Below are positions 46,946 to 55,043 of a stretch of 64,000 bases of DNA, piece by piece. Source of the stretch: Mucilaginibacter geliditolerans (GTDB taxonomy: Bacteria > Bacteroidota > Bacteroidia > Sphingobacteriales > Sphingobacteriaceae); NCBI RefSeq assembly GCF_014200495.1, contig NZ_JACHBY010000002.1, positions 124,001 to 188,000 of the forward strand. The letters are read 5' to 3'. Below the pieces are notes generated by a model, which saw only the letters and a program-made list of their open reading frames with translations, had not been told where the DNA came from and did not search any database. Every line of letters starts with the position of its first letter. The first letter of the stretch is position 1. The position numbers and the translations under genes were made by a program.

Positions 46946-46959
46946 TGCAATCGATTGCA
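46946..46959. promoter_or_regulatory. LacI-type operator O3, perfect palindrome
   Basis: TGCAATCGATTGCA is a perfect 14-bp palindrome with GCAA/TTGC arms around ATCGAT. This fits the CG-centred symmetry of LacI/PurR-type operators. It lies 316 bp before the SusC start and is the best match of the four sites. Confidence 0.7.
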
Positions 46960-47240
46960 AAAAAATATTTTTCAAATAATATTTCTTAAACAGGAAGAAA
47001 ACTCACTGGCTTGCAATATTCACACAGCCCGGACGCCCCTTAGATAATTGTTAAATAAAAAACAAAATGCCTTATATAGCTATATTCATGCATTAAATAT
47101 TCTTTTAAAGCTTTTTTACCGGGCAAATAACCATTCCACCTTTTCGAACTATGCGGTTTTACAGCATTATTAAAAAGATAAAAAAGGAAATTAAGATTGG
47201 AGATCTATAAGCAGGAATAGTAGAAAAGCAACCAATATTT

Positions 47241-47254
47241 TGTAATCGATTGCA
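47241..47254. promoter_or_regulatory. LacI-type operator O4
   Basis: TGTAATCGATTGCA differs from the perfect palindrome at one base. It is 295 bp from O3 and farther from the SusC start, so it may serve as an auxiliary site. Confidence 0.6.
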
Positions 47255-47400
47255 ATAAATAAATGTTTTTTTTCTATTTATCGCTCTTTCCTTGGTGATC
47301 GTCTGCTTATAAAGTCTTATTTCTTCTAATAAGTTAACAGAATGAGAGAAATTTCTGGGAGATCATTGAATTACGCACCTGAAATTAGACCAGTGAACAT

Positions 47401-47434
47401 AAAAAAACATAGGGCAGTTGCGGCTGCCCTATGT
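47401..47434 (-). terminator. Rho-independent terminator of the second PUL
   Basis: On the minus strand ACATAGGGCAG and CTGCCCTATGT (47407-47417 and 47424-47434) form an 11-bp stem. A run of seven or so T follows, given by the A run at 47401-47407. It lies about 120 bp after the GH35 stop and ends the GH5-GH30-GH2-GH35 transcript. Confidence 0.85.
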
Positions 47435-47554
47435 AACTATAATAGCGCTAAACTAAGCACCAACCAATTTATAAGTAACCACACTTACAAATGTCTTTGT
47501 ATATTGATATTATCTATCTCATATTAAGCTTATCCTGCTATACATTACAACCAG

Positions 47555-49378
47555 CTATTGCAGCTTGTTTAATACCGGTGTTTTAGTACTGTTTAATGTG
47601 TTTTTATCGCCATCCAGCAATTCAAGTACAACAATATCATTATTGCCTTTCTTCAGCCATTCAACAGGCACATAAAGTGTTTGCTGCGGACCGATTGACC
47701 AGTACCGGCCCAGGTTATGCCCGTTTATCCATACTACGCCTTTGCCCCAATGGCTCATGTCCAGGTAAGTATCCCCAACTTTTGATAATTGAAATGTACC
47801 TTTCCTTATAACAGGGGCATCAGCTACTTTTTTATTTGTGTAAGTAATGTTACTTACCTGCTTGAATGGCAAAATGTACATAGCCCAATTATAAACCTCT
47901 TTGCCATCAAACATTACATTTTCTGTTATACCTTTTTTGTTCTTCAGCAAATATGGCCCAAAGTTTATCCGGCCCAGGTTCTCAACCAGTATATCCAGCT
48001 TTACCTTTCCTTTTGGCAGGGCAAGTTTGATACTGTTTTGGTTATGCCTGCGGTCAAGTACTCCTACCCTTTTGTCGTTTACTATTATAATTGCATAATC
48101 ACGCAGTTCATTCAGTTCAAGCGTGCCGGTTTTGCCTCCGGCAATAGTGGTATGGTATAATACAAAACCATAATCCTGGTTAAGCTCTTCAAAAGTTAAC
48201 GGCACTTTGTTAAGAACAGGCTTTGGCAAAATATCCAATAACCCGGCCGACCTATTCAATTTAATATCACTTATGGCGATGGTTGGCTTGGCGGCAGGTA
48301 CAGGCGGCAATGTTTGCCCGGCAGGTAAATGTTTGGCAATTACAGATCTGAACAACATAAACTTATGCGTAGCATTGCCAGCTTCATCCAAAGGAGCGTC
48401 ATAATCATAACTGCTGATCTGCGGTTCATAAGGGTGACTGTCGTCATAGTTAGCCCCATTCATAAAGCCTCTAGTAGTACCGCCATGGAACATATACATA
48501 TTAATGGAGAGCCCTGCTGATAACACGCTATCCAGCCTGCCTGTATACCGTTCAGCTGGTATAGTATGATGTACTGTTCCCCACCAGTCGAACCAGGCAG
48601 GATACCATTCCGCTATATAGTACGGTCCCTTGCCGCCATGATTGTCGCTGATCATCTTCTTCACTTTTGCAACATCATCAATCCCATTTATGGCAGGCAG
48701 CAGTCCGGGCAGATGACCATCCACTATCGCTGCGGGGGGATCGCAGGTATAAAGCAACCCATCAAAACCGGCTTCTTTAAATAAGCGTTGGTTTATCGCC
48801 AAATATTCTTTATCACTGCCATAAGAGCCATACTCGTTTTCAATTTGCACCATTAAGATATTACCACCGTGATTAACCTGCAAGGGTGCCAATTGCTTGC
48901 CTACTTCTTTTATATAGGTCTCATATTCTTTAAGGTACTTTTCTTCCTTGCTGCGTACTATCAGCCCTTTTTCATTTTGCAGCCAGTATGGGTAACCACC
49001 AAATTCCCATTCGGCACATACATATGGACTGGGCCTGAGTATCACCCATAAGCCTTCTTCCTTGGCTATTTTCACAAATTCCGCCACGTCGTTATTGCCA
49101 GTGAAATCAAATTTGCCTTTCTGGGGTTCGTGCAGGTTCCAGAACACATAGGTACCTATGGTGTTCAGGCCCATGGCTTTGGCCATTTTCATGCGTGCAC
49201 GCCAGGCTTCTCGCGGTACACGCGGATAATGCATCTCACCAGAGATCATCTGGAAGGGTTTCCCATCCAGTAAGAATGCAGAATCGCCCAAAGTAAATGT
49301 ATGCCTTACTTCCTGAGCTTTTAAACCCAGGTTTAAAAGTAGTATTAAAGATAAAATAAGTGTTTTTTTGAAAGCCAT
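47555..49378 (-). CDS. Glycoside hydrolase family 35 beta-galactosidase
   Basis: This 607-residue secreted enzyme starts with a signal peptide (KKTLILSLILLLNLGLKAQ) and FQMISGEMHYPRVPREAWRA, then TIGTYVFWNLHEPQKGKFDF and YVCAEWEFGGYPYWL. These are hallmarks of GH35. The acid/base Glu is in MVQIENEYGSYG and the nucleophile Glu in YYIAEWYPAWFDWWG. A C-terminal galactose-binding-like region has WGKGVVWINGHNLGRYW. It probably releases terminal galactose from oligosaccharides. It is the last gene of the operon, 39 bp after the GH2 gene. Confidence 0.93.
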   Translation of the reverse strand: MAFKKTLILSLILLLNLGLKAQEVRHTFTLGDSAFLLDGKPFQMISGEMHYPRVPREAWRARMKMAKAMGLNTIGTYVFWNLHEPQKGKFDFTGNNDVAEFVKIAKEEGLWVILRPSPYVCAEWEFGGYPYWLQNEKGLIVRSKEEKYLKEYETYIKEVGKQLAPLQVNHGGNILMVQIENEYGSYGSDKEYLAINQRLFKEAGFDGLLYTCDPPAAIVDGHLPGLLPAINGIDDVAKVKKMISDNHGGKGPYYIAEWYPAWFDWWGTVHHTIPAERYTGRLDSVLSAGLSINMYMFHGGTTRGFMNGANYDDSHPYEPQISSYDYDAPLDEAGNATHKFMLFRSVIAKHLPAGQTLPPVPAAKPTIAISDIKLNRSAGLLDILPKPVLNKVPLTFEELNQDYGFVLYHTTIAGGKTGTLELNELRDYAIIIVNDKRVGVLDRRHNQNSIKLALPKGKVKLDILVENLGRINFGPYLLKNKKGITENVMFDGKEVYNWAMYILPFKQVSNITYTNKKVADAPVIRKGTFQLSKVGDTYLDMSHWGKGVVWINGHNLGRYWSIGPQQTLYVPVEWLKKGNNDIVVLELLDGDKNTLNSTKTPVLNKLQ

Positions 49379-49417
49379 GTGAAAGAGTACTATATATTAA
49401 TAATTATTGCGTTTATT

Positions 49418-51850
49418 TTATTGAACCGTTAGTAAAACAGTTACTGGTTTAAGATTTTTTGAGCTGATATTTACCTCTATTTTACCAGGCTTGCCCGTAG
49501 TTTGCACATAAGCTAATAAGCGCCCATGTAGTGCATTCCTTTTATCCGATTGATAGCTTTCATGGCTACTCAGGCTGCCGCTTTCCAATCCCAATAAGCG
49601 GGCCGGCCCTGTTAATTCAACGCTGATCTCGTCTGCGGCGTTGTAAACCGGATTACCCTTATCGTCGGTCACCTGTATTTCAACCTGGCTTAATCCTTTG
49701 GTATTAGCTTTGAGCATAGTTTTACTGACTACGGCGCTAATTTTTGCTGCATCACCAGCTGTTTTAATGGTATAGCTGCTCACCTCAACACCATTATTGT
49801 AGCCTTTAACCAGCAGTTCACCGTGTTGAAAATCTACATCCCATTGTGGAATCTGCTCTTTTGCTTGCGCTTTTGATTTTTTTCCCAATGATTGTCCATT
49901 TAAAAACAGTTCAGCCTCCTGGCAATTCGTGTAACATTGAACTTGTATTTTATTTCCCGGCTGCCAGTTCCATGCAGGAGTTGTTTCCCAGCGATTGCGG
50001 CGATTACTATCTACAACAGTAATTTCTCTACCGACGAGATATACCATAGGTTTATCGGCCCACAAACTTTGCCTGTAATAATATCCCGGCTTTTTAAACC
50101 CTGCCAAATCTAATAAGCCAGCACCATTGCTTCGCTGTGGCCATTTACCAGCCTCGCCCATGTAATCTATACCTGTCCACAGAAATTGTGCTGAGATATA
50201 TGTATTGGTATCAACTGCATCCCATGCCTGTTTTCTCATGCTATTCTCACTGCCATAAATCACCCGCTCCGGATATTTCTTATGATCTTCGGGATAGCGG
50301 TATTCCTGATAATTATAACCTACGATATCCAGTACTTCAGGGTAACCAACTTCGTTAGACATTACTACCCCTGCCAATGCAGCTGTAACCGGGCGCGACT
50401 GATCTATCGATTTTACCACCTGAACCAATTGCTTTGCAATAACTGTAAGTCCGCTTGCAGGCGGATGATCGGGTAAATAGCCCTTGCCATATATTTGTGG
50501 GTTTGTTCCTGTGTTTAATACTTTATCACTATAAGGGTCGTTCGGATAATCAATCTCATTACCGATGCTCCACATAATAATAGATGGATGATTTCTATCC
50601 CGCAGGATCATATCGGCCAGATCACGGTCGGCCCATTCTTTAAAATATGCGTGATAACCATCCTTTGATGGCGTACCCACATTCCAGCCTTTAACCCATT
50701 TATTTTTACCTATCTCCCATTCATCAAAAGCCTCATCCATTACTAAAAAACCCATTTCATCGGCTAATTTGTACAAATAATCAGCATGAGGATTATGGCT
50801 CAGGCGCAGCGCATTTATGCCCGCCTCTTTTAAGGTTTTAAGTCTCCGTACCCAAACTTCCTCAGGCACGGCAACACCCAATGCACCTGCATCGTCATGA
50901 ATACAGACACCTTTTATCTTGGTGCTTTTATCATTTAAAAAGAAGCCTTTATCCTTATCAAACTGAATGCTGCGGATACCCGCCTGCTGGTTTACCTGGT
51001 CAACCAGTTTACCATTTTGCAATACCTGTACCTGCAGTTGATATAAGTATGGATGCTCAATGCTCCATAATTGAGGTGATGTAACCTGGCTGTTGAAAGT
51101 AACTTCATTCTCTCCTTTTTTTGCAGCAAGCGGCTTTTGGGCAGTAGCTACAACTTTCCCTAATGAATCAAGCAGGTTGACTTTAAGGCTGACATTCGCA
51201 GTTGAAGGTTTACTATTAGTAACCGTTACTTTAACTTTTATGATAGATTTATTTGCAGATACCTCAGGAGCTGTAAAAGCCACATCCCATAAGCCAACAT
51301 GCACCGGGTTTTTAACAATGAGATAAACATTACGGTAAATGCCTGACCCCGTATACCATCTTGAATCGGCAAATTCACTGTGATCTACTTTTACAGTAAT
51401 TGTATTGGTGCCTTTGTAATTCAGGTACGGTGATATTTCATACTGAAATGGGATGAACCCGTTCGGCCTTTTACCTAAGAGATGCCCGTTTATCCATACT
51501 TCGCTGTTCTTGTATACACCATCAAAATAAATGTACACTTGCTTAGCAGCCCAGCTTTTATTGGCCGTGAAAGTTTTCTTATACCACCCGATGCCACCGG
51601 GCAAATAGCCCGTAGCGCTGGCCCACTCCTCACTAAAGGGCTCTTCAATACTCCAATCGTGCGGTAATTGTACAGATTTCCACGAAAGATCCGTAGTGCC
51701 TCCTGTACTGCCATCAGTAATATCACCTTTATGAAACAGCCAGGCATCATTAAATAAAACGGGCGCACCAACATTGGTTTGCGCTCTTAATGCCTGGGGT
51801 AACAGCAAAATGATAAACAGATAAAAGATACAGGATTTATTTTTTTTCAT
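49418..51850 (-). CDS. Glycoside hydrolase family 2 protein (beta-galactosidase-like)
   Basis: This 810-residue secreted enzyme has a signal peptide ending near LRAQ. The sugar-binding domain (LPHDWSIEEPFSEEWASATG and YIYFDGVYKNSEVWINGHLL) and an Ig-like domain follow. The catalytic barrel has LRLSHNPHADYLY, the acid/base Glu in IIMWSIGNEIDYP and a presumed nucleophile in RVIYGSENSMRK. C-terminal domains (EAELFLNGQSLGKK; then an Ig-like VEIQVTDDKGNPVY) match the DUF4982 type. It is 12 bp from the GH30 gene. It likely removes beta-linked galactose or a related sugar. Confidence 0.9.
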   Translation of the reverse strand: MKKNKSCIFYLFIILLLPQALRAQTNVGAPVLFNDAWLFHKGDITDGSTGGTTDLSWKSVQLPHDWSIEEPFSEEWASATGYLPGGIGWYKKTFTANKSWAAKQVYIYFDGVYKNSEVWINGHLLGKRPNGFIPFQYEISPYLNYKGTNTITVKVDHSEFADSRWYTGSGIYRNVYLIVKNPVHVGLWDVAFTAPEVSANKSIIKVKVTVTNSKPSTANVSLKVNLLDSLGKVVATAQKPLAAKKGENEVTFNSQVTSPQLWSIEHPYLYQLQVQVLQNGKLVDQVNQQAGIRSIQFDKDKGFFLNDKSTKIKGVCIHDDAGALGVAVPEEVWVRRLKTLKEAGINALRLSHNPHADYLYKLADEMGFLVMDEAFDEWEIGKNKWVKGWNVGTPSKDGYHAYFKEWADRDLADMILRDRNHPSIIMWSIGNEIDYPNDPYSDKVLNTGTNPQIYGKGYLPDHPPASGLTVIAKQLVQVVKSIDQSRPVTAALAGVVMSNEVGYPEVLDIVGYNYQEYRYPEDHKKYPERVIYGSENSMRKQAWDAVDTNTYISAQFLWTGIDYMGEAGKWPQRSNGAGLLDLAGFKKPGYYYRQSLWADKPMVYLVGREITVVDSNRRNRWETTPAWNWQPGNKIQVQCYTNCQEAELFLNGQSLGKKSKAQAKEQIPQWDVDFQHGELLVKGYNNGVEVSSYTIKTAGDAAKISAVVSKTMLKANTKGLSQVEIQVTDDKGNPVYNAADEISVELTGPARLLGLESGSLSSHESYQSDKRNALHGRLLAYVQTTGKPGKIEVNISSKNLKPVTVLLTVQ

Positions 51851-51862
51851 TGGATGTATATG

Positions 51863-53407
51863 CTATTGAATAGTTCCGGTTATTGTGGTGATTGATTTAC
51901 TTTGGATTGATATTTTGCCACCTGCATCAGCCACGGTTTGCGTATGCAGATCTGCTGATGCTGAGGTGATATATGCCCTGGCATTTGTGATTTTAATATT
52001 GCCTGTATTTAAGTTCACTGGTACATCTTCAGTGTTGTTATTAACTATTACAACGGTAAGTGTCTTTCCATCTTTAAAAGCAGATGTCAATAGTGGGCTT
52101 TTTAACAAAGATTCACCGACAACACCCGCATCAACTCTAATTGCTCCGGGCCTGATAAACCTACTGTAATTACCCATGGCCCACAACATTTTGCTGGTAT
52201 AGAAATTACCATCGGTTTTGTTTTTATCTACATAGATAAGTCCATCTTTATAATCAACCGGAGAAATGGCCGTCCACCATTGCCAGGCTGAGGCATTGGC
52301 TGCGGTGAGGTCTGTATGTATAACCCTTGCCAGGTACAAGGCCGCATCAATACCCAGATCGCGTTTATTACCGTCTATTTCGCCGGCATTATTGCCGAGG
52401 ATACAATATTCTGATTCCCAGTAGGACAATCCCGGGACATCACTTACAGCCTGGGTCAACTGTTGCCGCAATTTTATGGCTGATGACACAGGTGATGTAG
52501 TAAAATAACTATGCGCTATGATGGTTTTATCTACATTTTTCAGATCGCCGATATAATCAGGAGATCCCTGTTTAAAGAAATCATTGATCTGGTTTCCTTT
52601 TGCCGGTTTGTCGGCTGCTGAAAACAGGTATGTAATGCTACCCGCTTCGCCAATTAATATTTTTGATAGAACTTTATTTTGAGTGAATGATTTGTCAATT
52701 GATCGTACTAAACCAGCAATTTCCACATTGGTATACGGACAGCCTTCCTGGCCGCCATCACTCCAATCCCATTGCGGTTCGTTTACCGGGCTGATGTAAT
52801 TAAACTCAATACCCGTTGTTTTTTTAACGCCTTTTACCACTGTTGCCAGGTAATCAGCGTAAGCATCGTATTTATCGGCAGAAAGATTTGTTTTTCCACC
52901 AGTGGCATATGCTTTGCCATTTACCGTAAAATTTACCGGAGGACTATTCACAAAACCCAGGAACTGCTTAACACCTCGTGTTTTGGCAGCATTTAAAAAC
53001 CATACCTGCCCGGCCTGATTTCCCCAGTTATAAGTTCCATCAGTATTTAAGAATGATGCCGCACGGCGCCATTCATTTTTAATGCCGCTGCTATCTGCCT
53101 GTTGCGCGCTGCCCGCGCCTATATTAAATCGCCATAAGGATAAGGCAATACCTTTCGGCGAACCATCAGCAAGTGTGTCCTCACTAAAAAGCAGGTCGGC
53201 AATCGCGTTCTTCTTTTCTTTCGGCCAGTTGCCAATAAACTGGCACGACCACGCGTCCGACGCTCCAAAATTATCCATATGCTGATAAGTTTTGGATAAA
53301 TCGATATTTACAGTAACCACACTATCCTGGCTTTTTGCAAAACTGCAATTGAGTACTAACAGCGCAATTACCGGTATAAGTTTTTTTATAAAATTAGTTA
53401 TCATCAT
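51863..53407 (-). CDS. Glycoside hydrolase family 30 protein (endo-beta-1,6-galactanase-like)
   Basis: This secreted enzyme of about 514 residues starts with a signal peptide (TNFIKKLIPVIALLVLNCSF). It has YQHMDNFGASDAWSCQFIGN, LSLWRFNIGAGSAQQA and FVNSPPVNFTVNGKA, then the acid/base Glu in YISPVNEPQWDWSDGGQEG and the nucleophile in LSYWESEYCILGNN. The WRFNIGAGS and VNEPQW.W features fit the GH30 galactanase branch (GH30_5). That would match the GH35 and GH2 neighbours. The start is put at the ATG at 53407, or at 53404 next to it; the ATG at 53428 lies inside the hairpin between this gene and GH5. Confidence 0.8.
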   Translation of the reverse strand: MMITNFIKKLIPVIALLVLNCSFAKSQDSVVTVNIDLSKTYQHMDNFGASDAWSCQFIGNWPKEKKNAIADLLFSEDTLADGSPKGIALSLWRFNIGAGSAQQADSSGIKNEWRRAASFLNTDGTYNWGNQAGQVWFLNAAKTRGVKQFLGFVNSPPVNFTVNGKAYATGGKTNLSADKYDAYADYLATVVKGVKKTTGIEFNYISPVNEPQWDWSDGGQEGCPYTNVEIAGLVRSIDKSFTQNKVLSKILIGEAGSITYLFSAADKPAKGNQINDFFKQGSPDYIGDLKNVDKTIIAHSYFTTSPVSSAIKLRQQLTQAVSDVPGLSYWESEYCILGNNAGEIDGNKRDLGIDAALYLARVIHTDLTAANASAWQWWTAISPVDYKDGLIYVDKNKTDGNFYTSKMLWAMGNYSRFIRPGAIRVDAGVVGESLLKSPLLTSAFKDGKTLTVVIVNNNTEDVPVNLNTGNIKITNARAYITSASADLHTQTVADAGGKISIQSKSITTITGTIQ

Positions 53408-53420
53408 GTGTAAAAAGCGT

Positions 53421-53447
53421 GGTATCACAGCATAAAACTGTGATACC
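53421..53447. terminator. Intercistronic hairpin between GH5 and GH30 genes
   Basis: GGTATCACAG (53421-53430) pairs exactly with CTGTGATACC (53438-53447), loop 7 bases. The outer GCG/CGC can extend the stem with a mismatch. It lies right after the GH5 stop and before the GH30 start, in a place where only partial termination or mRNA protection is likely. Confidence 0.55.
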
Positions 53448-53460
53448 CGCCTGTTTTATT

Positions 53461-53880
53461 TTATTGTTGTACAATTTGCCATTGCTGGTTAGTGCCACTA
53501 TTCGATGGCCATTGAATAATGCCCGCACCGTTTACAGTTGATGCGCCATTTACATCCAGCACATCGCCGCTGTTGCGGTTTGTAACTTTATATACGTCGG
53601 TTGATACCGCTGTAAGCTGCCATTGCTGGTTGTTAGCCCCCGACCATGGATATTGAATAACATTTGCACCACTAGCTGTTGAGGCACCGCTAACATCAAG
53701 CACATCGCCACTGTTCCTATTCTTAATTTCATAATAACTGCCATCGGCAGTTATTACCCATTGCTGGTTATTACCACCATTTTGTGGCCATTGAATAATA
53801 GCTGCACCACTGGCTGTAGATGCGCTGTTCACATCAAGTGCTTCGCCACTGTTAATATTCAGGAAACGGTAGTAAGCACC
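53461..53880 (-). repeat. Three tandem ricin-type repeat units within the GH5 gene
   Basis: The DNA repeats roughly every 137-143 bp: CCATTGCTGGTT occurs at about 53479, 53622 and 53759. Each unit codes for about 46 residues ending in QQW. The units are alike at the DNA level, suggesting recent duplication or gene conversion. They are protein repeats and not a CRISPR array. Confidence 0.75.
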
Positions 53881-54945
53881 TGAATAAAACACATCGGTAC
53901 CACCTGTTCCTACACCCCAGGCATATTTCAACCGGCTTAAGCCTGATGCATTGGTATTTGTAACCGTGGTACCACTAAGCGATTCCATAGCATAGCTATC
54001 ACCATTACGAACGCCGGGCCAGTATACAGCCCCCATACCCAAAGTCCTCACCTCATTGGTCATACCTTGTATGTAAGCATTATCCTGGTTGCCGCCAATT
54101 GCACCGGTATAGTTTATTCCAGAGTTCATGGTATCGCCAAATTCTGTTAGCACTGCACGGTTGCCGTAACTACCCACATTGCCTTTAAGCCTGCTTTCCC
54201 ACTGGGCAGCTGTTGTAAGGCCGCCACTGCTAAAGAAAGTATAATCATGTATGGATAAAAGGCAACTGGTAAAGCGACTGTCGGCCCCTACGCCGGTAAT
54301 ATCCTGCGCATAAGATGTACCATCAATAAGAATATGCCCTTGCGGTACGGTTGGATAGTTGCTTAACCATTGCGCGCAGATGGTAGTCCATGCCGATAAG
54401 GTATAGCCATGAGGCTCGTTAAATATCTCAAAGTATACATGTGAGTTAGTGCCGTATTTATTTACAACGGTTTGCCACATCGACCAGAATTGGGTGGTAT
54501 TATCAATCAGACCATCTTCTGATGACGATCCCTCCCAGTAACCTACTATAACGTTCATGCCTTTGCTTACTGCTTCGTCAATAACACCAGTATAGGAATT
54601 CCACCATGCTGTTGACACGGTTGAATAATTGAGTGGGATACGGATAGTATTTGCCCCCGTATTAGTTTGTACACCTGAAAGTATGGCGGCAGCCTTAGAG
54701 GTTACTGTAGCATAGCTATCTGCCGATGTTAAACCACTTAATACCAATATAGTATCGCTAAAATTATCCCCGTCACATGCCCAATTCACCCCTTGTAACG
54801 CCTGGCCTGCAGTTAAACTTAGTCCTTTTACACCTTTTGCCGATTGGCCTGTACTGGCAACAGGAGCAACTTTGGCAACTTCGTCCTTTTTACAGCCGGC
54901 CATTAATAGTCCGGTGCATACAATCAAATAAATAACTCTTCTCAT
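53461..54945 (-). CDS. GH5-type glycoside hydrolase with C-terminal ricin-type carbohydrate-binding repeats
   Basis: This 494-residue lipoprotein (lipobox LMAGC, Cys about 18) has a GH5-like barrel: LQGVNWACDGDNFSD, ANTIRIPLNYS, acid/base Glu in HVYFEIFNEPHGYTL, LLSIHDYTFF, and nucleophile Glu in RAVLTEFGDTMNSG. It then has three ricin B-type units of about 46 residues with the QQW motif in each (NNQQWVITA, NNQQWQLTA, TNQQWQIVQ) and the 'SGDVLDV.GAST' turn. Such CBM13-type modules bind galactose or xylose chains. The position after SusC/SusD with GH30 and GH35 suggests attack on a galactan backbone or side chain; the GH5 subfamily is not clear. Confidence 0.85.
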   Translation of the reverse strand: MRRVIYLIVCTGLLMAGCKKDEVAKVAPVASTGQSAKGVKGLSLTAGQALQGVNWACDGDNFSDTILVLSGLTSADSYATVTSKAAAILSGVQTNTGANTIRIPLNYSTVSTAWWNSYTGVIDEAVSKGMNVIVGYWEGSSSEDGLIDNTTQFWSMWQTVVNKYGTNSHVYFEIFNEPHGYTLSAWTTICAQWLSNYPTVPQGHILIDGTSYAQDITGVGADSRFTSCLLSIHDYTFFSSGGLTTAAQWESRLKGNVGSYGNRAVLTEFGDTMNSGINYTGAIGGNQDNAYIQGMTNEVRTLGMGAVYWPGVRNGDSYAMESLSGTTVTNTNASGLSRLKYAWGVGTGGTDVFYSGAYYRFLNINSGEALDVNSASTASGAAIIQWPQNGGNNQQWVITADGSYYEIKNRNSGDVLDVSGASTASGANVIQYPWSGANNQQWQLTAVSTDVYKVTNRNSGDVLDVNGASTVNGAGIIQWPSNSGTNQQWQIVQQ

Positions 54946-54991
54946 AATATCAAGTTTTAGGTTTTAAAATTTGTTTTAGACATGAGTATAG

Positions 54992-55019
54992 AAAGGAAGC
55001 CCGATTATGGGCTTCCTTT
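54992..55019. terminator. Hairpin between SusD and GH5 genes
   Basis: AAAGGAAGCCC (54992-55002) and GGGCTTCCTTT (55009-55019) form an 11-bp stem with a 6-base loop, 25 bp after the SusD stop. It probably lets transporter genes be expressed more strongly than the downstream enzymes. Confidence 0.65.
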
Positions 55020-55043
55020 ATTTGTATAAGAATTGTGTATGGC

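Larger units (their letters stand above)
46631..47406. other. Long upstream region of the LacI-linked SusC gene
   Basis: About 780 bp without a supported gene. It holds the two LacI-type palindromes at 46946 and 47241, roughly 315 and 610 bp before the start. The remainder is AT-rich. A 61-codon frame at 47342 on the plus strand runs through the terminator at 47401 and is rejected. The long 5' region may include an mRNA leader, but I see no known riboswitch. Confidence 0.45.

Noticed and set aside
47342..47527. 61-codon plus-strand frame
   Set aside because: It runs through the rho-independent terminator of the GH35 operon and has no protein-like features.
53461..53880. Regular repeats as a possible CRISPR array
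   Set aside because: The repeats are in frame and code for ricin-type QQW units of a GH5 protein; the period of about 140 bp does not fit CRISPR.
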